From Brevibacterium atlanticum (GTDB lineage: Bacteria > Actinomycetota > Actinomycetes > Actinomycetales > Brevibacteriaceae): a stretch of DNA of 64,000 bases. Positions 47,534 through 55,744 of this stretch are shown here, in pieces; positions within the stretch are counted from its first letter, which is position 1, and each line of letters begins with the position of its first letter. Below the pieces are notes generated by a model. That model was not told the origin of the DNA and ran no database searches. It was given only the letters and a program-made list of their open reading frames with translations. The position numbers and the translations under genes are program-made. The DNA lies in contig NZ_CP050152.1 in the NCBI RefSeq assembly GCF_011617245.1, positions 2,842,503-2,906,502 of the forward strand, written 5' to 3'.

Positions 47534-48741
47534 GTTGCTCCTTGCATCCATCGGGGTGTTGCCGAGACCATCCCGGCCCGGCGTGCCTGTTCGACGACCT
47601 CGGGCAGGGCCTCCAGCAGGGCATCGACCTCGTCCTCGGTCGAATCGTGGCCGAGGCTGAAGCGCTGTGCGGAGCGAGCCGTGTCCTCGTCCATTCCGCA
47701 GGCCAGCAGCACGTGCGAGGGACGGGACACACCGGCGGAGCAGGCCGAACCCGTCGAGGTGGCCAGGCCCCTGGCATCGAGGCCGAACAGCAGGGAATCG
47801 CCTTCGCAGCCGGCGAAGGTGAAGTGAGCGTTGGCCGGCAGGCGGCCGTCACCGCGAGGACCGGAGAGGATGGCGCCCTCGATCGTCGATTCGATGCCGG
47901 CGATGAGGCGGTCGCGCAGAGCCGAGAACCGGTCGGCCCGCGTCTCGAGATCGCCCGTGGCCAGCTCGACGGCCTTCGCGAAGGCGACTGCACCAGCGAC
48001 GTCGAGGGTGCCCGAGCGGACACCGCGCTCCTGTCCCCCGCCGTGGAGGATCGGGGCAGGGGCCGCGGCCCGGTCGAGCAGGAGCGCGCCGATGCCGACG
48101 GGTCCGCCGATCTTGTGCGCGGTGATCGACATGGCGGTGGCGTGCAGGTCCGCGAAGTTCAGTGGGATCTGCCCGAGCGCCTGCACGGCGTCGATGTGGA
48201 AGGGGATGCCGAGCTCGGCGGCGATCGCCCCGAGTTCGGCGATGGGCTGGATGGTGCCGATCTCATTGTTCGCGGCCATGACGCTGATGAGCGCCGTGCG
48301 GTCGGGATCCCTGCGCAGCTCGGCCTCGGCTGCCGCGAGGTCGACCCGGCCCTGGACGTCGACGTCGAGGAAGACGATCTCGGCGCCGAAGCCTTCGAGC
48401 CATTCCACGGAGTCGAGGATCGCGTGGTGTTCGATCGGCGTCGTCAGCACGCGCGGGCGGGCCGGGTTTTCGAACGCACCGCCGTTGCGGGAGAGGTAGA
48501 GGCCCTTGACGGCGAAATTGTCGGCCTCGGTGCCGCCAGAGGTGAAGATGACCTCCGACGAGGTGGCCGCGCCGACTCCGCGGGCGACGGCTTCGCGGGC
48601 CTCCTCGATCCGCATCCGCGCAGCCTGTCCGACGGCATGCAGGGCCGAGGGGTTCGCCCTGGCGGCGAGCTCGGCAGTGTAGACCTCGAGGACCTCGGCG
48701 GGCATCGGCGAGGTGGCTGCGTGATCAAGATAGATGGGCAC
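47530..48741 (-). CDS. iscS: cysteine desulfurase
   Basis: 403 aa. PLP enzyme that releases sulfur from cysteine for tRNA thiolation and Fe-S clusters. N-terminal [13 protein letters not shown], internal [19 protein letters not shown] Lys in [16 protein letters not shown], and the mobile Cys loop [13 protein letters not shown]. The GTG start at 48741 has TAAAAT six bases upstream (leaderless). It is followed by mnmA; no iscU or suf genes are in the window. The nifS-like name would also be acceptable. Confidence 0.93.
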   Translation of the reverse strand: MPIYLDHAATSPMPAEVLEVYTAELAARANPSALHAVGQAARMRIEEAREAVARGVGAATSSEVIFTSGGTEADNFAVKGLYLSRNGGAFENPARPRVLTTPIEHHAILDSVEWLEGFGAEIVFLDVDVQGRVDLAAAEAELRRDPDRTALISVMAANNEIGTIQPIAELGAIAAELGIPFHIDAVQALGQIPLNFADLHATAMSITAHKIGGPVGIGALLLDRAAAPAPILHGGGQERGVRSGTLDVAGAVAFAKAVELATGDLETRADRFSALRDRLIAGIESTIEGAILSGPRGDGRLPANAHFTFAGCEGDSLLFGLDARGLATSTGSACSAGVSRPSHVLLACGMDEDTARSAQRFSLGHDSTEDEVDALLEALPEVVEQARRAGMVSATPRWMQGAT

Positions 48742-48747
48742 CCTGCG

Positions 48748-48753
48748 ATTTTA
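48748..48753 (-). promoter_or_regulatory. -10 hexamer of iscS (leaderless)
   Basis: TAAAAT on the minus strand, six bases before the GTG at 48741. Confidence 0.5.
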
Positions 48754-48841
48754 GTGGCTGCGGCGCGCTTCGGCCAGGATCCGTGCGGCATCTCACCCGC
48801 GGCAGCGGACCACACCCCGCAAGGTGCGCTCACATCACGAC

Positions 48842-48847
48842 TACACT
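48842..48847 (+). promoter_or_regulatory. -10 hexamer of the small membrane protein operon (leaderless)
   Basis: TACACT, six bases before the GTG at 48854. Confidence 0.45.
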
Positions 48848-48853
48848 GGGGCC

Positions 48854-49204
48854 GTGTTCACCGTTTACACCATCGTCCTCTACGCCGTCACCGGCATCCT
48901 GACCCTGTGGTCGATCGTCGAGACCATCCGCAACAGGCCGGCGGGCAAGGCCCTTCTCGGGGCGACCGCTCTGCTGCTGCTTCTGCTCATCGTGCAGCTG
49001 ATCCTCTCGATCGCGACCTTCGGATCGACCCACGGCGTCGATCCGCTGCTCTACTTCGGCTACGTGATCACGGCGATCCTCGTCATCGCCCTCGCCGGGT
49101 TCTGGGCGTTCGCAGAGCTCAGCCGCTGGGGACCGGGAGTCCTCGCCGCGGCAGGACTGACGGTGGTCGTCATGATCGAGAGATTGGACCAGATTTGGCA
49201 GTGA
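48854..49204 (+). CDS. small integral membrane protein
   Basis: 116 aa with four predicted hydrophobic helices: VYTIVLYAVTGILTLWSIV, then a basic loop (RNRPAGKA), ATALLLLLLIVQLILSIA, YVITAILVIALAGFW and VLAAAGLTVVVMI. Unknown function; similar small proteins occur widely in actinobacteria. GTG start at 48854 fits the upstream TACACT hexamer; an in-frame Met at 48824 would put the hexamer inside the gene. Translationally coupled to the next gene (GTGA). Confidence 0.65.
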   Translation: MFTVYTIVLYAVTGILTLWSIVETIRNRPAGKALLGATALLLLLLIVQLILSIATFGSTHGVDPLLYFGYVITAILVIALAGFWAFAELSRWGPGVLAAAGLTVVVMIERLDQIWQ

Positions 49205-49626
49205 CCAAGAACAGCCGCTCCCCCTACTCGGCCATGCACACCGGCCCCGGCCGGGCGCTGACCGCGGTCTATGGGGTCTTCGCGCTCTCGGCCACCGCAC
49301 GGGCGGGCTACCAGCTCATCCGCGAATTCGACGTCGCGCCGATCGCGTACACACTCTCGGCGTTCGCCGCCGTCATCTACATCGTGGCGACGGTCTGCCT
49401 CGTCGTCGGCAGGCGGATCTCGCACCGGATCGCGCTGGCCGCATGCGGGATCGAGTTCATCGGCGTCATCGTCGTCGGCATCCTCAGTTACACCCACCCG
49501 GAGGACTTCGCGAAGCCGTCGGTGTGGTCGAACTTCGGCAGCGGGTACGGGTTCATCCCGCTCATCCTCCCGCTCATCGGCCTGTGGTGGCTGATCCGGG
49601 TCGGTCGCCGCGCGAACCGCGGCTGA
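49201..49626 (+). CDS. small integral membrane protein
   Basis: 141 aa. GTG start overlaps the stop of the preceding gene. About four helices: ALTAVYGVFALSATARAGY, YTLSAFAAVIYIVATVCLVV, IALAACGIEFIGVIVVGIL and FIPLILPLIGLWWLIRVG. Conserved-looking SYTHPEDFAKPSVWSNFGSG lies between the last two. Function unknown. The two genes probably form a two-gene operon ended by a bidirectional hairpin. Confidence 0.65.
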   Translation: MTKNSRSPYSAMHTGPGRALTAVYGVFALSATARAGYQLIREFDVAPIAYTLSAFAAVIYIVATVCLVVGRRISHRIALAACGIEFIGVIVVGILSYTHPEDFAKPSVWSNFGSGYGFIPLILPLIGLWWLIRVGRRANRG

Positions 49627-49635
49627 GCGTCCGGA

Positions 49636-49662
49636 CGCTGAGCCGCGAGAATCGGCTCAGCG
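49636..49662. terminator. bidirectional hairpin terminator
   Basis: CGCTGAGCCG and CGGCTCAGCG, perfect 10-bp stem, loop of seven bases, between convergent genes. Confidence 0.6.
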
Positions 49663-49676
49663 CCCGGCACCGCGCC

Positions 49677-51527
49677 TCACTCCACGCGTGAGGACAGGAC
49701 GTTCCAGTCGGTGGCCACGGCGGAGACGTCGTCACCGTTCTGCAGGAGCACGTATGGGTGCGCGGTGTCGACCTTGACGGTGTCGCCGTCCTTGTCGTTC
49801 GTCTTCACGGCCTCGACGGTGTCGCCGAGGTCGAGGGCGTAGTCGTTGGGGACCTTGATGGTCAGGGTGCATCGCACCTCTCCCATCCCGATCGCGCCGT
49901 CTTCGGTGGCCAGCGTCATGTCCTCGAACGCCAGATCCTCATACGGTCTGCAGTCGACGTCGACCTTGTCGAAGCCGGAGTCCTTGTCCCGCAGACCGCC
50001 GAGGTAGTCGCGGAAGTCCTTGAATCCGCCCTCTTTGATTCCGCCGGGAGCCCCGGATTCGGCTTTGCCGTCGACGAGGTAGGACGAGACGTCCTTCTCC
50101 GAGGTCGCCAGTTCGTCGTCGAAGTCCTCCGGCCCGGTCTCAACAGCTCCGCGGTCATCGGCCATGAGCGTCGGCATCTGGTCGGAGGGGATGTAGGACG
50201 ATGAGCGCACGAGCGGGTCGGCCGAGGCTGATTCGCGGGTCACGAGCGACACCTGGGTGAGCTGTTCGTCGCCCTCGGTGGAGTTCTTGTCCGCGGTGCC
50301 GAAGGCGTAGAACCACATCGGGTAGTCGGTGAAGCTCGGGCTGCCGGCGACGACCTCGCTGAAGTTCGGGGCCCGCAGCTTCTGCTTGGCCTTGTCCGCG
50401 ATCTGGATCTGGGCGCGGGTGCGGTCGATGAGCGGGGCGCCCTGGATCTTGTCGAGGTCGTCGCCCTTGTCGCCGAGCGTCTTGTCGAGCGACTCGGTGT
50501 AGTTCGTCATGAACTTGCCGGCCTCGCCCGGGCGCAGTGCGGTGCGTTCGTACGGGGTGGTGTCCGGGTTGCTGGGCTTGGCGATGGGCATGTTCGCACA
50601 GCCGCTCAGCGCCAGGGTCGTGCCCAAGGTCGCGGCCGTGACCGCGCGCAGCGACCGTCGGTTCCGCAGATCCCGTCGCCGAGGCGGCGCCGCGTTCGGT
50701 CGGGCAGGCTGGCCGGGCGAGCCCGGCTGAGGTGCGGAGGCGGGCCCAGGTTGGACCGTCGAGATCGGCTGCGTGGCGGGACCCGAGTCTGCGCCGGCCC
50801 GGCTGCGCCGGCCGGCTCTCGTGTCGTCGGTGGGTGCCCCCGGCCCGCTGCCATCAGGACCGCTGCCGCCCGGCCCGCTGCCGGTGGCGCGGTCCTTCTT
50901 GGGCGGAAGGATGCGGGACTGCCACCAGCGCATGAAGAAGAATGCGGAGAAGCCGGCGAGGATGATGCCGCCGGCGATGCCGAGCAGGCTGAGTCCGAGC
51001 ACGCCGTTGACGCGCATGGACACATCCACCGTCGTCCCGTCGAGGGTGTCGTCGGCGTTGGTCGGCGCGATGACGAGGACCTGCGGTTCGGCGTCGAGGT
51101 CGAAGGTCTTGGCCACCGATTCGCCCGTGTCCTGACTGATCCACCAGTCACGGTCGGCGATGGCGGCTTCCGGCTTCGGCTGTCCCGGAATGAACCGGTG
51201 TTCGGTCGCGTTCGGGAAGGAGATGTCGCTGATCTGCTCCTGGGCGACCCCGTCGAGGTAGCTGTCGGCGTCGACGCCGTTCGCGGTCCCGATGAACAGT
51301 TCGGTGCCCTCGGAGTTCTTCGCCTTCACCGTCACGCTCGATCCCGAATAGGGCACGATTCCCTCGTCGAGGACGACGGCATAGGCGCCGTCCTTGACCG
51401 TGAATGCGGGTGTCTCGGTGATCTCGTCGGTGCCGACGACCGAGAGTGCGGAGATGACCAGTCCGGCGAGCGTGAGTGCCGCTACACCGAAGAGGATGGC
51501 CGTGATGAGTCGGATTCGCTGGATCAG
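49677..51527 (-). CDS. envelope protein with an internal lipobox-like segment (paralogue of 52701 gene)
   Basis: About 616 aa if it starts at a CTG at 51527 that overlaps the stop of the thioredoxin gene (CTGA) with GAGGG seven bases upstream. The first ATG/GTG-type start is a GTG at 51356, which would delete the first membrane helix (LITAILFGVAALTLAGLVIS). Order: helix, beta-rich outer segment, helix (LGLSLLGIAGGIILAGFSAF), Pro/Gly-rich linker, basic stretch, then AATLGTTLALSGC, which looks like a lipoprotein signal inside the protein, then a large acidic outer domain. The gene at 52701 has the same plan. Function unknown. Confidence 0.6.
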   Translation of the reverse strand: MIQRIRLITAILFGVAALTLAGLVISALSVVGTDEITETPAFTVKDGAYAVVLDEGIVPYSGSSVTVKAKNSEGTELFIGTANGVDADSYLDGVAQEQISDISFPNATEHRFIPGQPKPEAAIADRDWWISQDTGESVAKTFDLDAEPQVLVIAPTNADDTLDGTTVDVSMRVNGVLGLSLLGIAGGIILAGFSAFFFMRWWQSRILPPKKDRATGSGPGGSGPDGSGPGAPTDDTRAGRRSRAGADSGPATQPISTVQPGPASAPQPGSPGQPARPNAAPPRRRDLRNRRSLRAVTAATLGTTLALSGCANMPIAKPSNPDTTPYERTALRPGEAGKFMTNYTESLDKTLGDKGDDLDKIQGAPLIDRTRAQIQIADKAKQKLRAPNFSEVVAGSPSFTDYPMWFYAFGTADKNSTEGDEQLTQVSLVTRESASADPLVRSSSYIPSDQMPTLMADDRGAVETGPEDFDDELATSEKDVSSYLVDGKAESGAPGGIKEGGFKDFRDYLGGLRDKDSGFDKVDVDCRPYEDLAFEDMTLATEDGAIGMGEVRCTLTIKVPNDYALDLGDTVEAVKTNDKDGDTVKVDTAHPYVLLQNGDDVSAVATDWNVLSSRVE

Positions 51528-52513
51528 AACAGTGCCCTCATGAGTGCGGTCCGTGCCTTGGTCACGGCTGGGTCGTCGGCGCCGAGGACTTCGAAGAGTT
51601 CGAGGACCCGCAGGCGCAGGGTCTCCTTCTCATCACCGGTCGTGGTGCGGATGAGGGAGATGAGTCGGTTGAAGGCGCTGCTCGCATTCCCGCCGACGAC
51701 TTCGGCGTCCGCGGCGGCCATCGCATGGTCGACGTTCTTCGGATCCGCATCGGCGGCGGCGATGAGTTCACCGGGTTCTTTGTCGATGAGGCGACGGCCG
51801 AGTCCGGCCCGGGCGAGACCGAATTTGGCCTCCTCGTCGGCCGGAGCCTGTGCCAGGGCGGCCTTGAACAGCTGTTCGGCGGTGTCGAAGTCGCCCTTGG
51901 CCAGGGCCTCTTCGGCCTCGGGGTGGGCAGGGCCGGCCGGTTCGGGTTCGGCACCATCGGCCAGCGCATAGCCGGTGACGCCGTTCTCTGCGGCGAGCTT
52001 GAGCAGTTCGTCGAAGTAGGCGCGCACCTGCTGCTCGGGCACGGCGCTCTGGAAGAGTGGGACGGGCTGGCCCTTGACGATGGCGACGACCGTGGGAATC
52101 GACTGCACGCCGAAGGCCTGCTGCAGGCGCGGGTTCGCATCGACATCGACCTTGGCCAGCACGAGACGGCCGCCGTAGGCTTCGGTGACGCGTTCGAGGA
52201 CGGGTGAGAGCTGCTTGCACGGTTCGCACCATTCGGCCCACAGATCGATGACGACGGGCACCCGGTCGGACATCGCGACGACGCCGTTGAAGCTCGCTTC
52301 GTCGACGTCGAAGACCAGGGACGGAACAGCCACCGCATTCGGGTCCTGCGCTCCCCCGCCGCCGGCAGCACCCGCTGCGCCGGGACCTGCGGCTCCCGGT
52401 TCCGCTGGAGCCTGTCCGGGACTGCCGGCCTGCTCCTGCGGCAGGTTCTTGCTGCGCACAGCGGACAGGTCGAGCCCCTGGTTGGGCTGCGTGTTCTCCT
52501 GCGAGGGATCCAT
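51524..52513 (-). CDS. YbbN/CnoX-type thioredoxin-TPR protein
   Basis: 329 aa. After a Pro/Gly/Ala-rich N-terminus of about 65 residues, a thioredoxin fold with IDLWAEWCEPCKQLSPVLE (active site C-E-P-C) and SIPTVVAIVKGQPV (cis-Pro), then TPR-like helices with AEEALAKGDFDTAEQLFKAA. This is the YbbN architecture, a co-chaperone/holdase group. The usual WCGPC is WCEPC here. ATG at 52513; a GTG six bases upstream is better spaced from AAAGGAG and is an alternative start. No signal peptide, so cytoplasmic. It is sandwiched between two envelope-protein genes and overlaps the downstream one. Confidence 0.82.
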   Translation of the reverse strand: MDPSQENTQPNQGLDLSAVRSKNLPQEQAGSPGQAPAEPGAAGPGAAGAAGGGGAQDPNAVAVPSLVFDVDEASFNGVVAMSDRVPVVIDLWAEWCEPCKQLSPVLERVTEAYGGRLVLAKVDVDANPRLQQAFGVQSIPTVVAIVKGQPVPLFQSAVPEQQVRAYFDELLKLAAENGVTGYALADGAEPEPAGPAHPEAEEALAKGDFDTAEQLFKAALAQAPADEEAKFGLARAGLGRRLIDKEPGELIAAADADPKNVDHAMAAADAEVVGGNASSAFNRLISLIRTTTGDEKETLRLRVLELFEVLGADDPAVTKARTALMRALF

Positions 52514-52567
52514 TGACACGGGGTCTCCTTTATGACGCGTTCGGCGAAGCCTGTTTCGCCCCTGGTC

Positions 52568-52604
52568 CTTGCTTATCCGACGGAAGCTTATCCGACAGAA
52601 AGTA
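52568..52604 (-). repeat. short direct repeat upstream of the thioredoxin gene
   Basis: CTTATCCGACGGAA and CTTATCCGACAGAA occur back to back, 15 bases apart, in the promoter area of the thioredoxin gene. They could be paired activator sites. The rest of 52605-52700 has GC hairpins (CGGCCG-CAGA-CGGCCG at 52675-52690) that may end the preceding gene. Confidence 0.35.
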
Positions 52605-52700
52605 TCAACATCGGTGGGCCTGCGGCTATTTCCGCGGCGGCTGCTTGGCCAGCCGCAGGCTGCGCGGCCGCAGACGGCCGATGCCGACACCCTGCACCGG

Positions 52701-54320
52701 TCAGCCCGCCTCTGCTCCGGCGAGGGTCTCGAGGCCGCCGATGAGTTTGACCTTGCCGTCCTTGGGGACGAGGAAGGTGAGCACCTGGGTCGTCTTCGTC
52801 GTCACCGGCTCCTTGGTGGAATCCGATCCGATGAGGTCCTTCTGCGGCGAGGACAGGGTCAGGGTTCCGGTGCGCCCTCCGGTCGATTCGGGACTGATGG
52901 TCGATTCGGCCTGGACGAGTCCGGTGACGATGGCGGCATCCCCGGCGGTTCCCTGAGCCACGAGTTCCTTGCCCGGCTTGTAGTCGTACTTCACTTCGGC
53001 CTTGCCGGCCGCGGCACTGTCCTTGAGCTCCTTCTGGTTCTTCCAGATGGACTTCGAGAAGTCATCGGCGTCGAACTTCTTCGCCTCCTTCGAGTCCGCA
53101 CCGTTGCCGAGGGCCTTCGCATAGTTCGACACGACCGCTTCCGGGGTGTCGACGAAGTCCTTGGCACCGGGTTCGAGCATCTGCGCTCCCTGGCGGGAGT
53201 CGGGCAGTTCGGGAAGCTTCGTGCCACTCGTCAGCTGAGTCTGCGACCACAGCTTGTAGTCGCTGCGCGGGTCCTCCTGGGTGAGCACCAGCAGCTGCGA
53301 GGATCCGCCTGCTGAGGTGATGAGGCTGGTCACGCGCGGCCACGAGTCGGTCGCCGAGGTGTAGTTCGCGACGATCTCGTCGCTGGCCACCTCGGGCGGC
53401 ATCTTCTGGTCTTTGACCTTGTCCTTGACCTTGTAGAGGTCTTCGCGCTGCTGCAGTGCGGGTCCGGCGGCACGCTCGCCCAGCGCCTTCGCATCGGTCT
53501 TCTTGTCGGCGGCTGTGACGTCCTCGGCCACGGAGTCGAGGATCCGCTTGGCCTGGTCGTCGGTGACTCCTGCCGGTGCGGAGCTCGGTGCTTCGGAGGG
53601 TTCGGGCTTCGGCAGCTCTTCCGGCCCGCAGGCGCTGAGCGCCAACACGGGGACGATGGCGAAGGCGGTGCCGTATTCGGCGAGCTTGCGGCGACGCTCC
53701 TGCCGCGCCATGCGCCGGTTCGCCTCCTTCTTCGCGTTGTTCGCCCCGAAGAAGAGCAGCACGAGGCCGCCGAGGAAGATGACTCCGCCGATGATCATCA
53801 GCGGCAGCGCCCACGGGGTGTCGGCGTGGTTGGGCCACGTCAGCGTCACGGTCTTGACCTGGCCGGCGTCACCGTCGCCGGCGATGAGGAAGCCGGTGCG
53901 GTTGGCGTCGTCGTTCCATTCGAGTTCGACCGAGTCCGTGCCGTTGACCTCGCTCTGCCACAGGTCGGCACCCTTGGGGTCGGGCACCGATCCCTCTCCG
54001 TCCGTGGCCTTGGTAGTGAGCTTTCCGCCCTCGGCGAGACCGGTGATGCGGTCGTAGCCGGACTGGCCGGCCCAGGCCTCGACGTTCTCGATCGGAGCCT
54101 GCGCGATCGTGAGATCGCCGCTGCCCTTGACCGTGAGCGTGGCGGGGGTTTCGTAGAGGTTGAGCATTCCGGGGTCGACGACGACCGCCGGTTTGTCGGC
54201 GTCGATCTGCGCGGTGGCAGTGATCGTATCCTCCGGCGCCCACAGCGTCTTCTGCAGGATGCCGAGGCCACCGACGACGACACCCACCACCATGAGAATC
54301 ACAGCGAATGTGTAGCGCAC
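52701..54320 (-). CDS. envelope protein with an internal lipobox-like segment (paralogue of 49677 gene)
   Basis: 539 aa. N-terminal helix (FAVILMVVGVVVGGLGIL), beta-rich outer segment, second helix (ALPLMIIGGVIFLGGLVLLF), a very basic stretch (NRRMARQERRRKLAEYG), then AFAIVPVLALSACG, which resembles a lipoprotein signal and lipobox inside the chain. A Pro/Glu-rich linker and a large outer domain (about 300 residues, with VASDEIVANYTSATDSWPRV) follow. Same layout as the gene at 49677. GTG start at 54320 with GGAAGG upstream. The order and the intervening YbbN gene suggest one functional unit. Function unknown. Confidence 0.65.
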   Translation of the reverse strand: MRYTFAVILMVVGVVVGGLGILQKTLWAPEDTITATAQIDADKPAVVVDPGMLNLYETPATLTVKGSGDLTIAQAPIENVEAWAGQSGYDRITGLAEGGKLTTKATDGEGSVPDPKGADLWQSEVNGTDSVELEWNDDANRTGFLIAGDGDAGQVKTVTLTWPNHADTPWALPLMIIGGVIFLGGLVLLFFGANNAKKEANRRMARQERRRKLAEYGTAFAIVPVLALSACGPEELPKPEPSEAPSSAPAGVTDDQAKRILDSVAEDVTAADKKTDAKALGERAAGPALQQREDLYKVKDKVKDQKMPPEVASDEIVANYTSATDSWPRVTSLITSAGGSSQLLVLTQEDPRSDYKLWSQTQLTSGTKLPELPDSRQGAQMLEPGAKDFVDTPEAVVSNYAKALGNGADSKEAKKFDADDFSKSIWKNQKELKDSAAAGKAEVKYDYKPGKELVAQGTAGDAAIVTGLVQAESTISPESTGGRTGTLTLSSPQKDLIGSDSTKEPVTTKTTQVLTFLVPKDGKVKLIGGLETLAGAEAG

Positions 54321-54421
54321 GAGCGAACCTTCCCTCAGCCGAGCAAAATGGCACCCCAGTATCGGGGACCCTCCAAGTTTAAGTCACATGCCGGACAACA
54401 CCTTTGTGCGCACGTTCAGTG

Positions 54422-54437
54422 TGTGTCGACGTTCACA
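54422..54437. promoter_or_regulatory. possible CRP-type site between divergent genes
   Basis: TGTGT-N6-TCACA, one mismatch from TGTGA-N6-TCACA, about 100 bases upstream of the gene starting at 54320. The rest of 54321-54580 shows no gene or clear element. Confidence 0.3.
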
Positions 54438-54580
54438 CCCGCGACCATCGCCGAGGCGGCTCCCGACCACCGTGAGATCCGCGCCTGAGACGGCTCCCGC
54501 CCACAGCGGGACCCGCCGTCACAGCGCCTCCCGGCCACTCTCACCCCCGCCCCGACGTGCCGCGCGGACGACATCTGGCC

Positions 54581-54586
54581 TAAGCT
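54581..54586 (+). promoter_or_regulatory. -10 hexamer of orn (leaderless)
   Basis: TAAGCT, six bases before the GTG of orn. Confidence 0.5.
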
Positions 54587-54592
54587 GGGCGG

Positions 54593-55252
54593 GTGAGCAA
54601 CAACAGAATCGTCTGGATCGACTGCGAAATGACCGGCCTCGACGAGGTCAGGGACGAACTCATCGAGGTGGCGGCGATCGTCACCGACTTCGAGCTCAAC
54701 CCCCTCGACGACGGCATCGACATCGTCATCAGGCCCTCCGATGAGGCGCGGGCGAACATGAACGAGTTCGTCACGAACATGCACACGAGCTCGGGACTGA
54801 TCACCGAACTCGACGGCGGCACCACCGTTGCCGAGGCGCAGGCGAAAGTCCTCGAGTACGTGAAGAAGCACGTCCCCGAAGCGGGCAAGGCACCGCTGGG
54901 CGGCAATTCGGTGGGCACCGACAAGGTCTTCCTGACCAAGCAGATGCCCGAGCTCGTCGACTACCTGCACTATCGGATCATCGACGTCTCCTCGATCAAG
55001 GAACTGAGCAAGCAGTGGTTCCCCCGCGCCTACTTCCAGGCCCCGGCCAAGCACGGCGGACACCGAGCACTCGGCGACATCATCGACTCGATCGTCGAGC
55101 TCCAGTACTACCGGAAGACCGTGTTCTCTCCCGAAGGACCGAGTTCCGATGAGGCGAAGACCATCGCCGCCGAGGTGGCCGCGAGCTTCCCGACCGGCGC
55201 CGAGTCGGGCGGCACCGAATCAACCGGCACCGAGTCGGGCGAGTCCGACTGA
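54593..55252 (+). CDS. orn: oligoribonuclease
   Basis: 219 aa. 3'-5' exonuclease that degrades short RNA fragments. DEDDh residues are visible: WIDCEMTGLD (Asp, Glu), the Asp in NSVGTDKVFL, and His/Asp in GGHRALGDIIDSI. IIDVSSIKELSKQWFPRAY is typical. The C-terminal 20 residues are a Gly/Glu/Ser/Thr-rich tail with a repeated GTESG-like unit, absent from most Orn. GTG start at 54593, six bases after TAAGCT. Confidence 0.93.
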   Translation: MSNNRIVWIDCEMTGLDEVRDELIEVAAIVTDFELNPLDDGIDIVIRPSDEARANMNEFVTNMHTSSGLITELDGGTTVAEAQAKVLEYVKKHVPEAGKAPLGGNSVGTDKVFLTKQMPELVDYLHYRIIDVSSIKELSKQWFPRAYFQAPAKHGGHRALGDIIDSIVELQYYRKTVFSPEGPSSDEAKTIAAEVAASFPTGAESGGTESTGTESGESD

Positions 55253-55278
55253 GCTGAGGCAGCCCGAACCACTCCCCG

Positions 55279-55318
55279 GCGAGAGCCCGGTTCCGCAGAT
55301 GCGGAACCGGGCTCTCGC
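55279..55318. terminator. strong hairpin after orn
   Basis: 19-bp perfect arms (55279-55297 and 55300-55318) around two bases; the tip must open to form a loop. It begins 27 bases after the orn stop. Confidence 0.7.
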
Positions 55319-55357
55319 TGTCTTCAGATGCATGTAGTGCCGCTTGCAGTCTTCCGA

Positions 55358-55374
55358 TATGATGATTTCATCAT
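55358..55374 (+). promoter_or_regulatory. ArsR-type operator at the start of the regulator gene
   Basis: ATGATGA-TT-TCATCAT (55359-55374), a perfect palindrome overlapping TATGAT (55358-55363, a -10 candidate) and the ATG at 55373. The position suits autorepression by the ArsR protein. Confidence 0.5.
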
Positions 55375-55744
55375 GCCATTGAATCAGCTTCAGCGACCTC
55401 TCTACGAGGTCAAGGCGAACCTCTTCAAGGGCCTCGCCCACCCCTTCCGCATCCGCATCCTCGAACTCCTCTCGGGCACCGATGAGGTCAGTGTGGCCGA
55501 TCTGCAGACCGAGACCGCACTCGAGGCCTCCCACCTCTCCCAGCACCTCGCTGTGCTCCGGCGCCACCGCCTCGTCGAATCCGAACGCCGGGCCAGTCAC
55601 GTCTACTACCGCCTGGCCGACCGGCGCACCGCCGAACTCCTCGCCGTCGCCAGGGCGCTGCTGCTGACGATGCTCGAAGACGATGAGCAGCGACTCGCCG
55701 AGGCCCGTTCGCTGCCGGAGATCTCGGGCACGGGCACCGCATGA
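55373..55744 (+). CDS. ArsR-family transcriptional regulator
   Basis: 123 aa. Winged-helix repressor: LFKGLAHPFRIRILELLSG, then VADLQTETALEASHLSQHLA (recognition helix with SHLSQHL) and the wing VESERRASHVYYRL. No Cys residues at all, so it is not a classical metal- or arsenic-sensing ArsR. Start at ATG 55373, inside the palindrome; a Met at 55328 would be unusually early and lies upstream of the likely promoter. Its stop overlaps the start of the SulP gene (ATGA), so the regulator and transporter form one operon. Confidence 0.85.
   Translation: MPLNQLQRPLYEVKANLFKGLAHPFRIRILELLSGTDEVSVADLQTETALEASHLSQHLAVLRRHRLVESERRASHVYYRLADRRTAELLAVARALLLTMLEDDEQRLAEARSLPEISGTGTA

Noticed and set aside
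55373..55744. Arsenic resistance operon
   Set aside because: The ArsR protein lacks cysteines and the partner is a SulP permease; no arsB, arsC or acr3 gene is present.
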